Below, in pieces: positions 29,924 through 39,398 of a DNA stretch of 64,000 nucleotides. The position numbers were made by a program, and so were the translations under genes. Within the stretch, counting starts at the first letter, position 1. Each line of letters begins with the position of its first letter. The stretch is from a virus: the IMG/VR virus record IMGVR_UViG_3300047548_000738, positions 1 through 64,000 of that record. One strand, 5' to 3'. The notes beneath the pieces are model-generated. The model searched no databases and had not been told where the DNA came from. It saw only the letters and a list, made by a program, of their open reading frames with translations.

Positions 29924-30370
29924 TTATTTATTGTACTTAATTGCAATGTTTTTCGGTTTCTTTTCTTCCGGAATCTTTCTTTCCAGCGAAATGTTCAAAA
30001 TGCCGTTAAGAATTTCTGCATTGATTACTTCTACGTGCTCCGCAAGAGTAAATTTTTGCTTAAAGTTTCTTCGGCTCAATCCTCGATGAAAATACTCCCA
30101 ATTTGCACCTTCAGTGTGTACATGTTCTCCTGAAATATTCAGTACACTATTTTCCACAGTGATACTTATTTCCCCTTCATTGAAGCCTGCCACAGCAACC
30201 TCAATCAATACAGTTTCTTCCCCTGTTTTGATTACATTATAGGGTGGATAGTTTCCCTGTGTTTGTGCTGATGCTGCACGTAGCAGTTCATCGAACATTG
30301 AATCAAATCCTATACCGAATTTGTGGATATTTGGAATATCTGTAGAACGTAGTGATAATTCTCTTGTCAT
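29924..30370 (-). CDS. Hsp20 small heat-shock protein, 148 aa
   Basis: Holdase chaperone of the alpha-crystallin domain. Residues about 40-135 contain the conserved NVIKTGEETVLIEVAVAGFN, ILNISGEHV and FKQKFTLAEHVEVINAEILNGIL, ending in an LSLE/IPEEKKPKNI tail with an I-x-I-like motif. Start at ATG 30370 behind AAGGAG; the longer frame is spurious. It is 62 bases downstream of dnaK and probably cotranscribed with it. Confidence 0.92.
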   Translation of the reverse strand: MTRELSLRSTDIPNIHKFGIGFDSMFDELLRAASAQTQGNYPPYNVIKTGEETVLIEVAVAGFNEGEISITVENSVLNISGEHVHTEGANWEYFHRGLSRRNFKQKFTLAEHVEVINAEILNGILNISLERKIPEEKKPKNIAIKYNK

Positions 30371-30432
30371 TGTTTTCTCCTTAAAAAGCAAGAATGAATA
30401 TCGGGCCTGCCCCATGCAGCACCCGATACAAA

Positions 30433-32319
30433 TTACGCAGATTCTTTTACTTCTGCATCTACTACAGTCTCATCTACTGACTGTGTATTCTTTCCAGAAC
30501 CCTCAGACTCTTGCTTCTTAACAAGCACAGGTCCGATTGCCTGATGTAGATCGTTTACTGATTGCTGAATAGCTTCAGTATTGTCTCCCGCAATAGCAAC
30601 TTCACATGCATCGATTGCAGTTTGAATCTTTTCACTTTCTTCAGATGTGATTTGATCCTTGAACTTCTTATAATCATTGCTGTAATTATTCAACACTGAT
30701 TCTGCATGATTACGTGCTTGAATGAGTTCAACCATCTTTTTATCAGCTTCTGCATTTTCTTCCGCTTCACGGACCATTCGTTGAATTTCTGCTTCATGAA
30801 GTCCGCTGTCACTCTTAATAGTGATTTTGTTTTCTTTACCTGTACCTTTGTCTCTTGCAGAAATATGCATGATACCGTTAGCATCAATATCAAAGGTAAC
30901 TTCAATCTGGGGCATTCCGCGTGGCGCGGGCGCAATACCGTCAAGTTTAAACTCACCTAATAGTTTGTTGTACTTAAACAATTCACGCTCACCTTGACCG
31001 ACTTTAATATCTACTGCAGGTTGATTGTCGTCAGCAGTAGAGAATGTCTGACTAGCTTTAGTTGGAATAGTTGTGTTCTTTTGAATTAACTTAGTAAACA
31101 CACCGCCCATTGTTTCGATACCCAAACTTAGTGGTGTAACATCAAGTAATAGAACGTCTTTTCTGTCTCCGGATAAAACACTACCTTGAATAGCGGCGCC
31201 TGCGGCTACAGCTTCGTCTGGGTTAACATCCTTACGAGGTGCTTTACCAAACAACTGTTCTACAACTTCTTGTACCTTAGGCATACGTGTCATACCACCG
31301 ACGAGAATAACTTCATCGATTTCACTGACAGTAACACCAGCATCCTGAAGTGCTTGTTTACAAGGTTTAATACTACGTTGAATCAACTCGTCAACTAAAC
31401 TTTCCAACTTAGCACGAGTGATTTTAATGTTTAAATGTTTAGGTCCTGTTGCATCAGCAGTAATGTAGGGCAAGTTAACGTCTGTCTGTGCAGAACTAGA
31501 CAATTCAATCTTTGCCTTTTCTGCAGCCTCTTTTAAACGCTGTAGTGCCAATACATCTTTAGTCAAGTCAATACCTTGTTCTTGTTTAAAGGTATCAACC
31601 AAGAAGTCCATAATGCGTTGGTCAAAGTCTTCACCGCCAAGGAATGTGTCACCGTTTGTTGAAAGAACTTCAATTTGTTTATCGCCATCAACGTTTGCAA
31701 TCTCGATAATGGAAACGTCAAAAGTACCGCCACCTAAATCATACACTGCAATTTTTCGGTCTTTTGTATCTTGTTTGTCTACACCGTATGCTAGAGCAGC
31801 CGCAGTTGGTTCATTAATAATACGTAGAACCTCTAGACCTGCTATACGACCTGCATCTTTAGTAGCTTGACGTTGACTGTCGTTAAAGTATGCGGGAACT
31901 GTAATAACTGCTTGAGTTACTTCATGCCCCAAATAATCTTCCGCAGTCTTTTTCATCTTGCGAAGAACCTCAGCAGATACTTGAGGAGGTGCAAGTTTTT
32001 TGTCTTGTGCCTTGATCCATGCATCACCGTTGCTATTTTCAACAATAGTGTATGGCATTAAGTCAATATCTTTTTGAACTGCTTCTTCTTTAAACTTACG
32101 ACCTATCAAACGCTTAGCCGCATAGATTGTATTTTTAGGATTTGTCACAGCTTGACGTTTAGCACTAGCACCGACTAAAACTTCGTCACTAGTATATGCA
32201 ACGATACTAGGGGTAGTACGTGCACCTTCGCTGTTTTCGATGATTTTTGAAACGCCGTTTTCAATAACGGCTACGCATGAATTTGTGGTACCCAAATCGA
32301 TACCGATGACTTTGCTCAT
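30433..32319 (-). CDS. dnaK: DnaK (Hsp70) chaperone, 628 aa
   Basis: ATP-dependent foldase with the complete domain set: phosphate-binding [13 protein letters not shown] at the N-terminus, phosphate 2 [10 protein letters not shown] near 196 and adenosine motif VGGMTRMP near 340, then the substrate domain with [20 protein letters not shown], and a helical lid. Length matches E. coli DnaK (638), with a shortened tail. No grpE or dnaJ gene is in this window. A sigma70-type promoter lies upstream, so it is probably expressed early. Confidence 0.95.
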   Translation of the reverse strand: MSKVIGIDLGTTNSCVAVIENGVSKIIENSEGARTTPSIVAYTSDEVLVGASAKRQAVTNPKNTIYAAKRLIGRKFKEEAVQKDIDLMPYTIVENSNGDAWIKAQDKKLAPPQVSAEVLRKMKKTAEDYLGHEVTQAVITVPAYFNDSQRQATKDAGRIAGLEVLRIINEPTAAALAYGVDKQDTKDRKIAVYDLGGGTFDVSIIEIANVDGDKQIEVLSTNGDTFLGGEDFDQRIMDFLVDTFKQEQGIDLTKDVLALQRLKEAAEKAKIELSSSAQTDVNLPYITADATGPKHLNIKITRAKLESLVDELIQRSIKPCKQALQDAGVTVSEIDEVILVGGMTRMPKVQEVVEQLFGKAPRKDVNPDEAVAAGAAIQGSVLSGDRKDVLLLDVTPLSLGIETMGGVFTKLIQKNTTIPTKASQTFSTADDNQPAVDIKVGQGERELFKYNKLLGEFKLDGIAPAPRGMPQIEVTFDIDANGIMHISARDKGTGKENKITIKSDSGLHEAEIQRMVREAEENAEADKKMVELIQARNHAESVLNNYSNDYKKFKDQITSEESEKIQTAIDACEVAIAGDNTEAIQQSVNDLHQAIGPVLVKKQESEGSGKNTQSVDETVVDAEVKESA

Positions 32320-32381
32320 TGTGTTCTCCTTTAATTAAGCAAGAATTTTATAAAGATATAGACCTGTTTAGCATCTATATA

Positions 32382-32410
32382 ATTATATCTATTTTATTTG
32401 ATTGTGTAAA
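32382..32410 (-). promoter_or_regulatory. sigma70-type promoter for dnaK
   Basis: TTTACA (32405-32410), 17 bp, TATAAT (32382-32387), about 60 bases ahead of ATG 32319. Confidence 0.6.
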
Positions 32411-32427
32411 ATATACAACTATTTAGG

Positions 32428-32646
32428 TTAGAATAGTTTGGGAGGAAGCTGCTGGTCACGCAAGTGTTTTTTCCAACGACGGACTGCTTGGTTTTTTGCA
32501 ATTTTTCTTTTTACTGCGGGTTTAACAAATTCTTGTCTATCTTTTAGTTCCTGTAGTAAACCCGTGTCAGTGATTTTCTTTTTTAATTTTCTTAGTGCCT
32601 TTTCCCAGTTTCCGTCATGCACTTGTACTCGTCTTCCTTTTGTCAT
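32428..32646 (-). CDS. rpsU: ribosomal protein bS21, 72 aa
   Basis: bS21 is a small-subunit protein that sits near the anti-Shine-Dalgarno region, and phage copies are thought to change which mRNAs are started. The basic helical protein ([21 protein letters not shown], then [24 protein letters not shown]) matches the family over its length. Its start overlaps the clpX stop, so it is coupled to clpX. Together with IF-1 at 17475 this makes two phage-encoded initiation factors. Confidence 0.93.
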   Translation of the reverse strand: MTKGRRVQVHDGNWEKALRKLKKKITDTGLLQELKDRQEFVKPAVKRKIAKNQAVRRWKKHLRDQQLPPKLF

Positions 32647-33839
32647 ATTAATATTGTAGGGTTAATAACCTGCTCCTTTGTAATATTTAGTGTTTTTATG
32701 TTATTTTCTTTATATATTCTAGTATTATACATATGACACATTAATACTCGTTCGATTTCTGTATGTAATCCACGTGCACCTGTTTTTAAACTTAGCGTAT
32801 TTTCTGCAATTTGTTCTAAAGCATCAGGGGTGAATGTCAACTCAATTCCGTCTAGTTCAAACAAGTACGAATATTGACTGATATAATTGTTTTTAACGTC
32901 AGTGAGAATTTTGACTAATTGTTCCTTCGACAATTCATCAATACTCACTGTTGTAGTAAATCTACCGATGAATTCTGGAATCATGCCAAATTTAGTAAGA
33001 TCATCGGGAGTAACTTCCTTCAACGAACCTTCTAGTTTAACGTCTTTAACAGTAGCACTGAAACCGATACTTCCACCGTCTTTACGTTTTTGCACCAGTT
33101 CTTTCAATCCTACAAAAGCACCACCGGCAATAAACAGAATGTTTTTAGTATCAATTTCTAACATATCTGCTCCTGGGTGTTTTCTCCCACCTTGACCAGA
33201 AACTCTACAAATAGTTCCCTCAACAAGTTTAAGTAATGCTTGTTGTACTCCCTCACCTGATACATCACGGGTAATACTAGTCGATTCTCCTTTGCGGGCA
33301 ATTTTGTCAATCTCATCGATGAAAACAATACCGCGTTCTGCAAGGGCCTTATCACCACCTGCAGCATTTAGTAGCATATTAATCATGGATTCTACATCAT
33401 CACCTACATATCCTGCTTCGGTTAAACTAGTAGCATCAGCAATTACAAATGGTACTTGTAGATATTTTGCCGCAGTTTTCGCCAACAACGTTTTACCGGA
33501 ACCAGTTGGCCCTAATATTAATACATTGCCCTTTTGCATTTCAAGATTTTTGGGTGGGTTAGTAATTCTCTTATAGTGGTTAGCTATAGCAACACTTAGC
33601 ACCATTTTGGCATCATCTTGCCCTATGATGTGAGTATCTAAATAACTTTTAATTTTGTCTGGGTAATACTCTGGCAATGTATCTTCTTTTATGGATTGAT
33701 CATCTTGTATAAGATCCTCACACAATGAAACACAGTCGCTACAAATGGCAACGTTATCACCCACAATTAATTTTTTAACTACATCTTTGCTGTTACCGCA
33801 AAAACTGCAATGATTGATTGGTTTTAGTTCTTCGGACAT
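32643..33839 (-). CDS. clpX: ClpX, ATP-dependent unfoldase, 398 aa
   Basis: Unfolds substrates and feeds them to ClpP. N-terminal C4 zinc domain at 11-36 (C-x-x-C...C-x-x-C: HCSFCGN and ICSDCVSL), Walker A GPTGSGKT (near 111), Walker [11 protein letters not shown] (near 175), the sensor 2 region and a [10 protein letters not shown] near the end. The IGF-like loop that docks to ClpP should lie after the second strand (IGFSATVKD), with GFSAT present. Length is slightly shorter than E. coli ClpX (424). Confidence 0.95.
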   Translation of the reverse strand: MSEELKPINHCSFCGNSKDVVKKLIVGDNVAICSDCVSLCEDLIQDDQSIKEDTLPEYYPDKIKSYLDTHIIGQDDAKMVLSVAIANHYKRITNPPKNLEMQKGNVLILGPTGSGKTLLAKTAAKYLQVPFVIADATSLTEAGYVGDDVESMINMLLNAAGGDKALAERGIVFIDEIDKIARKGESTSITRDVSGEGVQQALLKLVEGTICRVSGQGGRKHPGADMLEIDTKNILFIAGGAFVGLKELVQKRKDGGSIGFSATVKDVKLEGSLKEVTPDDLTKFGMIPEFIGRFTTTVSIDELSKEQLVKILTDVKNNYISQYSYLFELDGIELTFTPDALEQIAENTLSLKTGARGLHTEIERVLMCHMYNTRIYKENNIKTLNITKEQVINPTILI

Positions 33840-33890
33840 TGTTTTATATTTTTATTATGTTACTTATCACAAAATACATATGCTATTAAA

Positions 33891-34871
33891 TTAGCATCTA
33901 GTGCGGCTTACCGACAAATCAATTTGATGCGCCCTAGAAATTTTATCACTTCTGTCTATTTCTATGAACATAGATTCTGAATCTTGGGCGTTACCTTGTA
34001 TAATAAACCCACGATAATCTATATGCGGCACTGAATATGCAACAGCACATGTATTATATAAAGTTGTTCCTTGATGGTCTAGTACCTTTGCGTGTACATA
34101 CACATCACCTAAAAACTTAGACTTAATCTGTCGTAGTCTTTGGGTATCATTGAAATTATAATGTACAGTACTACCGAATATACTTCCAGGAGCTTTACTA
34201 ATGATAGTAAACTTCTCGCCCTGATTACCTTGGTCACTTACATGTTGTAATACTTCATGTAGTGCAAGTAGGAAATTGTAGTTCCATCGAACAGTGTAGG
34301 GAATTTGCAAAACTGCGTTACCGGTATTAGTTAGCTTAAAGCAAAAACTTCCTCGGGTTGGATCACCGCAATTAATTTTCGGATTCGTAACAACAAAGGC
34401 TTTGCTAGGGTATTCCATCATTATTTGGTCGAAAATCTTATGTGCGCTATCTTTACTTTCGTTGTAGGTTCTGTATTGTTCAAATAACTTGTCTCCGTTT
34501 ACTGAACTACTATTATTACCAGTACTTAGCAACCGCTGGTGTATTTTACTGGTATGAACTTTGACGTCCATCACTATGATAAACTCACCGGTATGAGTCT
34601 GCGATTCAGTTATAATAACGAAGTCTAAAATATAGCCAGCACTATGAGCCCCGATATCTTGGCGAATTAGCTTATTATTTACAACTTTTTTGTCAGAGAC
34701 AATCAATGTACCTACAGCAAGTTCGATTGCTGTTTGGAAGCCTTCTTCTTTGGCTTGTCTGCTAGTAACACCTTTACCAGTTACCCGAACATATTCATTT
34801 GAAGTTGTTGAGTAACTGGGTGTAGAAAAAGATGTTGCAACTATAGCGATGAGTACGGCAACCCACTTCAT
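33891..34871 (-). CDS. secreted protein with an FlgT/LPP20-like N-terminal domain, 326 aa
   Basis: Signal peptide 1-21 (ending SYS|TTS). Residues about 27-110 (VRVTGKGVTSRQAKEEGFQTAIELAVGT) match the repeat-like domain of FlgT and LPP20 proteins, which sit in the outer envelope. The C-terminal half has Cys near 166 and 174 and again near 280 and 326. It overlaps the lipoprotein gene by four bases. Function in the phage unknown; an envelope or lysis role is possible. Confidence 0.6.
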   Translation of the reverse strand: MKWVAVLIAIVATSFSTPSYSTTSNEYVRVTGKGVTSRQAKEEGFQTAIELAVGTLIVSDKKVVNNKLIRQDIGAHSAGYILDFVIITESQTHTGEFIIVMDVKVHTSKIHQRLLSTGNNSSSVNGDKLFEQYRTYNESKDSAHKIFDQIMMEYPSKAFVVTNPKINCGDPTRGSFCFKLTNTGNAVLQIPYTVRWNYNFLLALHEVLQHVSDQGNQGEKFTIISKAPGSIFGSTVHYNFNDTQRLRQIKSKFLGDVYVHAKVLDHQGTTLYNTCAVAYSVPHIDYRGFIIQGNAQDSESMFIEIDRSDKISRAHQIDLSVSRTRC

Positions 34872-35491
34872 CGGTTCAGCGTTTTGTAAAGTTGACGAAT
34901 AGAAGTATCGCTGTTACGTTCCCAACGAATAGTTACAGAAATTTCTTGATTACCTGTACGTTGTTCACTAACTGTTCTAAAGCCTCGCAGAATAGTTTCG
35001 GCTTCCGCTTTGATGGTACGGGTGATAGTTCTAGCAGTATCGTTAGAATTTTCACGCAAACCTTTATTGGTTTGTGTTGCTTCTTTGTCAGTCATGTAGC
35101 TTTCGCCTTGACCAGAAGTTTCATAAGAGTCTCTGGCCTTTTCAATGTGCTTTGCGACAACATTAGTGACACGTGTACTAGTAATTTTTTCATTTAGAAA
35201 GTGTGCTACGTTTGCACCTGCTTCCATTCTAGCTACCTTACGTGCTTCATTGACTTGAACAATCGATGCACCGTTAGTCCATGTCGTGCCAACTGATTCG
35301 ATAGCTACAATCTCACACTTAGATTTCCAAAACTTATACCAAGCACAGTCGGTCTCGATCTTAACTCCGTCTTCCGTAAAATTAGTAGACAATTTTTGAT
35401 TTCGGATCGGTTCATCAATATTAGCAACTGGTGCGGACCCGCATGCAGTTAATACAATTGAACAAAAAACAATTGAAAGAGCAGTTTTCAT
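34868..35491 (-). CDS. lipoprotein, 207 aa
   Basis: I start at ATG 35491. Residues 1-17 end in the lipobox LTAC-GS, so the mature protein is lipidated. The body contains an acidic helix pattern and Arg/Thr-rich repeats (ITRTIKAEAETILRGF) and ends near RQLYKTLNR. The gene lies between a membrane coiled-coil protein and the FlgT-like protein, all on the minus strand. Confidence 0.65.
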   Translation of the reverse strand: MKTALSIVFCSIVLTACGSAPVANIDEPIRNQKLSTNFTEDGVKIETDCAWYKFWKSKCEIVAIESVGTTWTNGASIVQVNEARKVARMEAGANVAHFLNEKITSTRVTNVVAKHIEKARDSYETSGQGESYMTDKEATQTNKGLRENSNDTARTITRTIKAEAETILRGFRTVSEQRTGNQEISVTIRWERNSDTSIRQLYKTLNR

Positions 35492-35569
35492 AAAAACCTT
35501 AATAGGTAGAGTTGTTGATGTAATGATTGTATGATAAGGTCTATTTTTAGACAATAGTTTTGGGCAGCG

Positions 35570-37078
35570 TTATTTTTTCATGTAATTTTGGATAGTATCT
35601 TGTTCAACATCTGTTAACAATTCAATATCATATTCACCCGAAGAAATCTTATTAATTAAAAATTCTACGTATTTTTCGGTTAAGTAAGAAGAAGTAGTAT
35701 CTTTTTGGATTTCAATCCATTTTCTTCCGTTGAATTTGAATACTTTATTGGGTATCGAGTCTGTTTTTACAAAAATGTTACCAGATTCTGCTATTAAAGG
35801 AAAAGTCGTACCGAATCCGTCGCCTATTTGTTTATCGTAGTTTTGAAATAATTTTGGGTCAATTGAACGGGCAACACTTTCTTTCATTTGCTTACCGTTG
35901 TATGTCACATAGCCATCACCTGTGTTAATGATAACAGGCACTTTAGTTTCAATATTAGTTTCAATATAATCTCCGGGTCTTTCTGGACTAGAAGATTCTG
36001 CTAGGATTGGCTCTGGATCTGACTTGATTTCTTCAACTTGTTCTTGTACTGGTTGCTTTGTGGGTTTTGATTTTTTGGTTTTCTTATTCTTTTTCTTTGT
36101 TGGTATTAAGGAACCAAACATCCATCCTATGGGTGCAGGATCCTTAGATGGAGATGAGTTATCCGGTTCAATTACTGAATCCTTAAGTTGAGTTAACTGT
36201 TCAGTTGTTAATGGACCGTCATCTTGTTCATAGCTTTTTATTTCTTCGGCTGTTGGTTTTTCACCTACGTCAGCTATCCAGGGATCGGGCTTATCACTGT
36301 CAGATTCTTCTTTGTCCCATTCTTTGCTAGCGTTAGCAGCCAAAACTAGTGCAATAGCCAACGGGTCGAACACTATAACAATAAGAATAATAACCCATCT
36401 AACTGCAGCCTCTAGTAAATTGGTGTCAGGATTGTCACCGTATATAAATGCCGCAATGTATTTGATTGGACCCACTTCGGCTTCAACTTTTCTGACTTCT
36501 GCACGAATAGGTGCAGCTTGGTCATTCAACGAAGCAATTAGTTTTTGATTGGCTTCAATCTCTTTGTTAATTCTATTTCTATCACGTTGCTGGCTTTTAC
36601 GAATCGTGTTTGATTTGTCGGCGCCTTGTTCTGTGGTACTACGTGCCATGACTTGATCCACGGCGGCATCCATTTGTTTGAGTTCGTTTCTAAGGCTTTG
36701 AATATTTTCTTTTGCAGTACTAATCTTTTGTTCGTATATTTCCAACTTTGATAGAACATCTCCGCTGACTAAACTTTGGTCACTATGAGCCTTGGATAAG
36801 AAACCAAAGATACCCATGCTGGTCAAGAAGGCAAGAAGTACCACTGCGGGCACCAGATATAGTTTCAGAGTAATACTTGCACGATGCCAGTACTTTCTCA
36901 ACCAAACTGTAGTGGTAATTTTACCTATTTCTAGTATAGAACCCATAACAATAATAGGAATAACCGCACCTGCAAAGATTGCGGTTAAACCTATAATACT
37001 GTAATAGGCTGCTACTGTACTTAATGATAGTGCTACTAACAGTGTTACGTTAGAGAAACTGATATATTTTTTAAACAT
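35570..37078 (-). CDS. membrane protein with long coiled coil and low-complexity linker, 502 aa
   Basis: Three N-terminal spans at about 10-100, a coiled-coil at about 110-200 (KENIQSLRNELKQMDAAVDQV then RNRINKEIEANQKLIASL), another span near 225-245 (WVIILIVIVFDPLAIALVLAA), then a Lys/Pro-rich tail (about 330-350). Proteins with this plan occur in T4-like phages, where they are often called 'coil containing'. GATAAATA lies six bases upstream of the start. Function unknown, perhaps host-envelope related. Confidence 0.6.
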   Translation of the reverse strand: MFKKYISFSNVTLLVALSLSTVAAYYSIIGLTAIFAGAVIPIIVMGSILEIGKITTTVWLRKYWHRASITLKLYLVPAVVLLAFLTSMGIFGFLSKAHSDQSLVSGDVLSKLEIYEQKISTAKENIQSLRNELKQMDAAVDQVMARSTTEQGADKSNTIRKSQQRDRNRINKEIEANQKLIASLNDQAAPIRAEVRKVEAEVGPIKYIAAFIYGDNPDTNLLEAAVRWVIILIVIVFDPLAIALVLAANASKEWDKEESDSDKPDPWIADVGEKPTAEEIKSYEQDDGPLTTEQLTQLKDSVIEPDNSSPSKDPAPIGWMFGSLIPTKKKNKKTKKSKPTKQPVQEQVEEIKSDPEPILAESSSPERPGDYIETNIETKVPVIINTGDGYVTYNGKQMKESVARSIDPKLFQNYDKQIGDGFGTTFPLIAESGNIFVKTDSIPNKVFKFNGRKWIEIQKDTTSSYLTEKYVEFLINKISSGEYDIELLTDVEQDTIQNYMKK

Positions 37079-37083
37079 CCTAA

Positions 37084-37091
37084 TATTTATC
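37084..37091 (-). promoter_or_regulatory. late-promoter-like GATAAATA box
   Basis: GATAAATA on the minus strand, followed by TTAGG and then the start codon at 37078. Confidence 0.5.
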
Positions 37092-37104
37092 AGATATAAC
37101 TCTG

Positions 37105-37320
37105 TTAAGTATGTTCATTGTTTAGTCCAAACAAATGCCCAAAACTATCCGTAAATTGCGTAAGTGTCATAACCAAACGTCTAGGAAGACTGTTACCTTG
37201 AAAAATTTCATAAGTGATAAAGGGTTGTACCTCACCGTCAACTTCTTTATCTCTTATTTGTATGATTTTAATAGCGTTACCGTCTTCAAAATGGTATGAC
37301 TTGCCAACTAAATTTTGCAT
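37105..37320 (-). CDS. hypothetical protein, 71 aa
   Basis: Small soluble protein (NLVGKSYHFEDGNAIKIIQIRD and a strand VTYEIFQGN). Its start shares a base with the stop of the gene at 37320 (TAATG). Unknown family. Confidence 0.55.
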   Translation of the reverse strand: MQNLVGKSYHFEDGNAIKIIQIRDKEVDGEVQPFITYEIFQGNSLPRRLVMTLTQFTDSFGHLFGLNNEHT

Positions 37321-37847
37321 TATTCTTCATCCACATCATCAAACATCGCATTAATTTCTTCTATGCGCTTTTTACTTTCTTCTTCTTTGGCAAGGCCCTC
37401 GGGCGTTAGTTCAACGTCACTATCGCACATAGGGCAAATTTTCTTAGCTTCATCGAGGCTATTGCCATTACTGTCTTCCCAGACCCACTCTGCATCGTAA
37501 CTCTGACCCTTCCACCTACATTTGGTACACTTATGTGTAGGCTCTGGTGGAGGAGGCTCACTGTGCCAACTAGATTCATCGCCTAACTCATAAGTGATAT
37601 CGTATCCGCCTTTTCGGTCAGTCCAGCAATCATCGTATTGGAAACCCCATTCGATTTCTACATCGTTGTCCCAAGCATCATTGATAACATCATTTACATC
37701 AACTTCGCCTTCTTCGATTTGTTTCAAAAGAGTTTTTAGTTCTTTTTTCTTCATGTCGGGATAAATTTCACCCAACAAATCTAAATCCATTTCGATAGCA
37801 TATTGTCTATCATGTGAATGCCATTCATGTTTTACAATCGTTACCAT
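37320..37847 (-). CDS. acidic zinc-ribbon-like protein, 175 aa
   Basis: N-terminal acidic region with DVNDVINDAWDNDVEIEWG. A zinc-ribbon-like C-x-x-C...C-x-x-C set occurs at about 110-140 (HKCTKCRWKG and KICPMCDSD), and the C-terminus is a charged helix. It shares a Trp/Asp-rich style with the proteins at 40938 and 60119, which may be relatives. Function unknown. Confidence 0.6.
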   Translation of the reverse strand: MVTIVKHEWHSHDRQYAIEMDLDLLGEIYPDMKKKELKTLLKQIEEGEVDVNDVINDAWDNDVEIEWGFQYDDCWTDRKGGYDITYELGDESSWHSEPPPPEPTHKCTKCRWKGQSYDAEWVWEDSNGNSLDEAKKICPMCDSDVELTPEGLAKEEESKKRIEEINAMFDDVDEE

Positions 37848-37856
37848 AATAGTTCC

Positions 37857-38702
37857 TTACTTAATGTTTACAAACGGAGTAGAGTTACCAAGCATAGTGT
37901 TTGGAAGTTTACCGTCCCACTTTTCAATTGCTTGCAGTTGAACATACGCTTGACCCCCATTACTTTGAATAGCCTGCGCTTGAATCGCAATAGCTTTAGC
38001 TTCACCTTCAGCTTGTGCAATACGACTTGCGGCCTCAACTTTAATACGTTCTAAGTCTTGCTCAGCCTTCAGCTTAGCCTGAGTAGCAGTAACTTTCGCT
38101 TCAATAGCCTTCTGATATTCAACACTGAAACCAAAGTTTACCAAACTGACGTTACTGATATCAATGTCGAAGGGTGCGACTTTGTTAGCAATTTGTGTAG
38201 TAATTGCTTGTCGAACCTCGTCACGTTTAGTAATCAATTCTTCGCTGGTATACTTTGCAGTCACTGCCTTGAATGATTCATTCAGTGCAGGGCCAAGAAC
38301 CTTGTCATCCACATTCAAGCCGAATTCTTTGTAGATGTGAGGGACCTTGTTACCACTAAGACGGAAGTTAACTACAATATCAGTGTGAACTTGTTGCAAG
38401 TCTTTGGTACCTGCACTTGCGTTTTTCAATTCAGCACGTTGTAGTCGAACATCAACGTTACGGACACTTGAGATAGGGTTCACAAGTTGAGCACCTTCTT
38501 GTAGTGCCTCAGGATTAATTTTACCTAGCGTAACTTGCACGCCTACATGACCACCTGGCACAACAGTGAAGGATTCGAACAATAGCACAACAATAAACAA
38601 CAGTGCGCCACCGAGAATACCCAATTTACTTTTCTCAAAGAGAACATAAACGCCCACTGCAATGACGATAGCAAGCAGAGCGGCAACGATTAACATAAAC
38701 AT
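37857..38702 (-). CDS. SPFH-domain (prohibitin-like) membrane protein, 281 aa
   Basis: Two membrane spans at about 3-22 and 29-43, then an SPFH/Band-7 domain (FTVVPGGHVGVQVTLGKI, VDVRLQRAELKNASAGTKD) and a long helix (KLKAEQDLERIKVEAASRIAQAEGEAKAIAI) characteristic of prohibitin and HflK/C. Such proteins form rings that control membrane proteases. It is inside a small-gene chain, not next to an FtsH gene. A phage could use it to shield proteins from host FtsH; this is inference. Confidence 0.88.
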   Translation of the reverse strand: MFMLIVAALLAIVIAVGVYVLFEKSKLGILGGALLFIVVLLFESFTVVPGGHVGVQVTLGKINPEALQEGAQLVNPISSVRNVDVRLQRAELKNASAGTKDLQQVHTDIVVNFRLSGNKVPHIYKEFGLNVDDKVLGPALNESFKAVTAKYTSEELITKRDEVRQAITTQIANKVAPFDIDISNVSLVNFGFSVEYQKAIEAKVTATQAKLKAEQDLERIKVEAASRIAQAEGEAKAIAIQAQAIQSNGGQAYVQLQAIEKWDGKLPNTMLGNSTPFVNIK

Positions 38703-38711
38703 AACTTATCC

Positions 38712-38849
38712 TTAAAGGGTTGATTTGATTTTAGAAATGACCTCAAGTGCTTCCTTGAAGTCGCTATATTGTAGCATGTCCTCAATAGTTTTGTCTAGAG
38801 GACTTACCCAATTTGTGTATGACTGCCGCCAGGAAATAGTGTAGTTCAT
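38712..38849 (-). CDS. small protein, 45 aa
   Basis: Reads from ATG 38849 (MNYTISWRQSYTNW at the start) to a TAA at 38712, ending in a helix LEVISKIKSTL. It overlaps the upstream gene's stop by ATGA. Unknown. Confidence 0.55.
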   Translation of the reverse strand: MNYTISWRQSYTNWVSPLDKTIEDMLQYSDFKEALEVISKIKSTL

Positions 38850-39049
38850 TTGGTTGGATTCCTTAAACTCTTTTCAAACCATTCAGTCAAGTTAGAATTC
38901 ATCGTGACCGTATTGTCCTCATAGAATTCCCGTTCACATGCTATCCTAATCATCTTGTAAAGATCAATGATGTTCTGACGATGTGCAGAACTCTGACGAA
39001 CCTCACGCTGGATGATTCGATTCATAAACCATTCTTCAAACTTGTTCAT
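38846..39049 (-). CDS. small helical protein, 67 aa
   Basis: Strongly charged, with Arg-rich first half (NRIIQREVRQSSAHRQNIIDL) and a second helix ending LTEWFEKSL. Overlaps both neighbours as ATGA, in a coupled chain of four small genes. Confidence 0.5.
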   Translation of the reverse strand: MNKFEEWFMNRIIQREVRQSSAHRQNIIDLYKMIRIACEREFYEDNTVTMNSNLTEWFEKSLRNPTK

Positions 39050-39069
39050 TCTTCAACTCCGAAATGTTC
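39046..39069 (-). repeat. 24-bp gene-end repeat, copy 2
   Basis: Identical to 3539-3562 as read on the coding strand (GAACATTTCGGAGTTGAAGA, then ATGA). It includes the stop codon and the start of the following ATGA overlap. Confidence 0.75.
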
Positions 39070-39234
39070 TAGTTTCTCATTTAAGAGATTCCAACTGACG
39101 CTACCAACTACAAACATATCACGACATTCCTGAACAATCAACTCGGCGAATTTTTCAGCGTTGTCAATATTCATCCATTTGCCACTGGTATCTGTACCAG
39201 CTTGATTCATAAGTTCTTTGATTCGTTCTTTCAT
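39046..39234 (-). CDS. EKFAELIV-EC family protein, 62 aa
   Basis: Contains EKFAELIVQECRDMF and ends LEHFGVEE, matching the protein at 3293. The last 24 bases are identical to the end of that gene, in inverted orientation in the genome. Coupled by ATGA on both sides. Function unknown. Confidence 0.65.
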   Translation of the reverse strand: MKERIKELMNQAGTDTSGKWMNIDNAEKFAELIVQECRDMFVVGSVSWNLLNEKLEHFGVEE

Positions 39235-39398
39235 TTTTTCAGAATCTCCATCATTTGTTGTTTGTGATTATCAATGTAATTCTGTGCGACTTTCAACATG
39301 AATTCAGCATGTTCCAAACTAATAGGAATGACCACCTTTTCACCTTCTTCAATTTCTTTTAGAAGGAGTAGTTTTTCAGTATCAGTATATGGAATCAT
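39231..39398 (-). CDS. small helical protein, 55 aa
   Basis: ATG 39398. MIPYTDTEKLLLLKEIEEGE opens it, then a helix EHAEFMLKVAQNYIDNHKQQ. It overlaps the previous gene by ATGA. No family recognised. Confidence 0.5.
   Translation of the reverse strand: MIPYTDTEKLLLLKEIEEGEKVVIPISLEHAEFMLKVAQNYIDNHKQQMMEILKK

Noticed and set aside
29924-33839. Bacterial chromosome origin because of DnaK, ClpX and bS21
   Set aside because: The mixture with phage-type nuclease, ligase, fibre genes, dense overlaps and late-type boxes is better explained by a large phage, though assembly should be checked.
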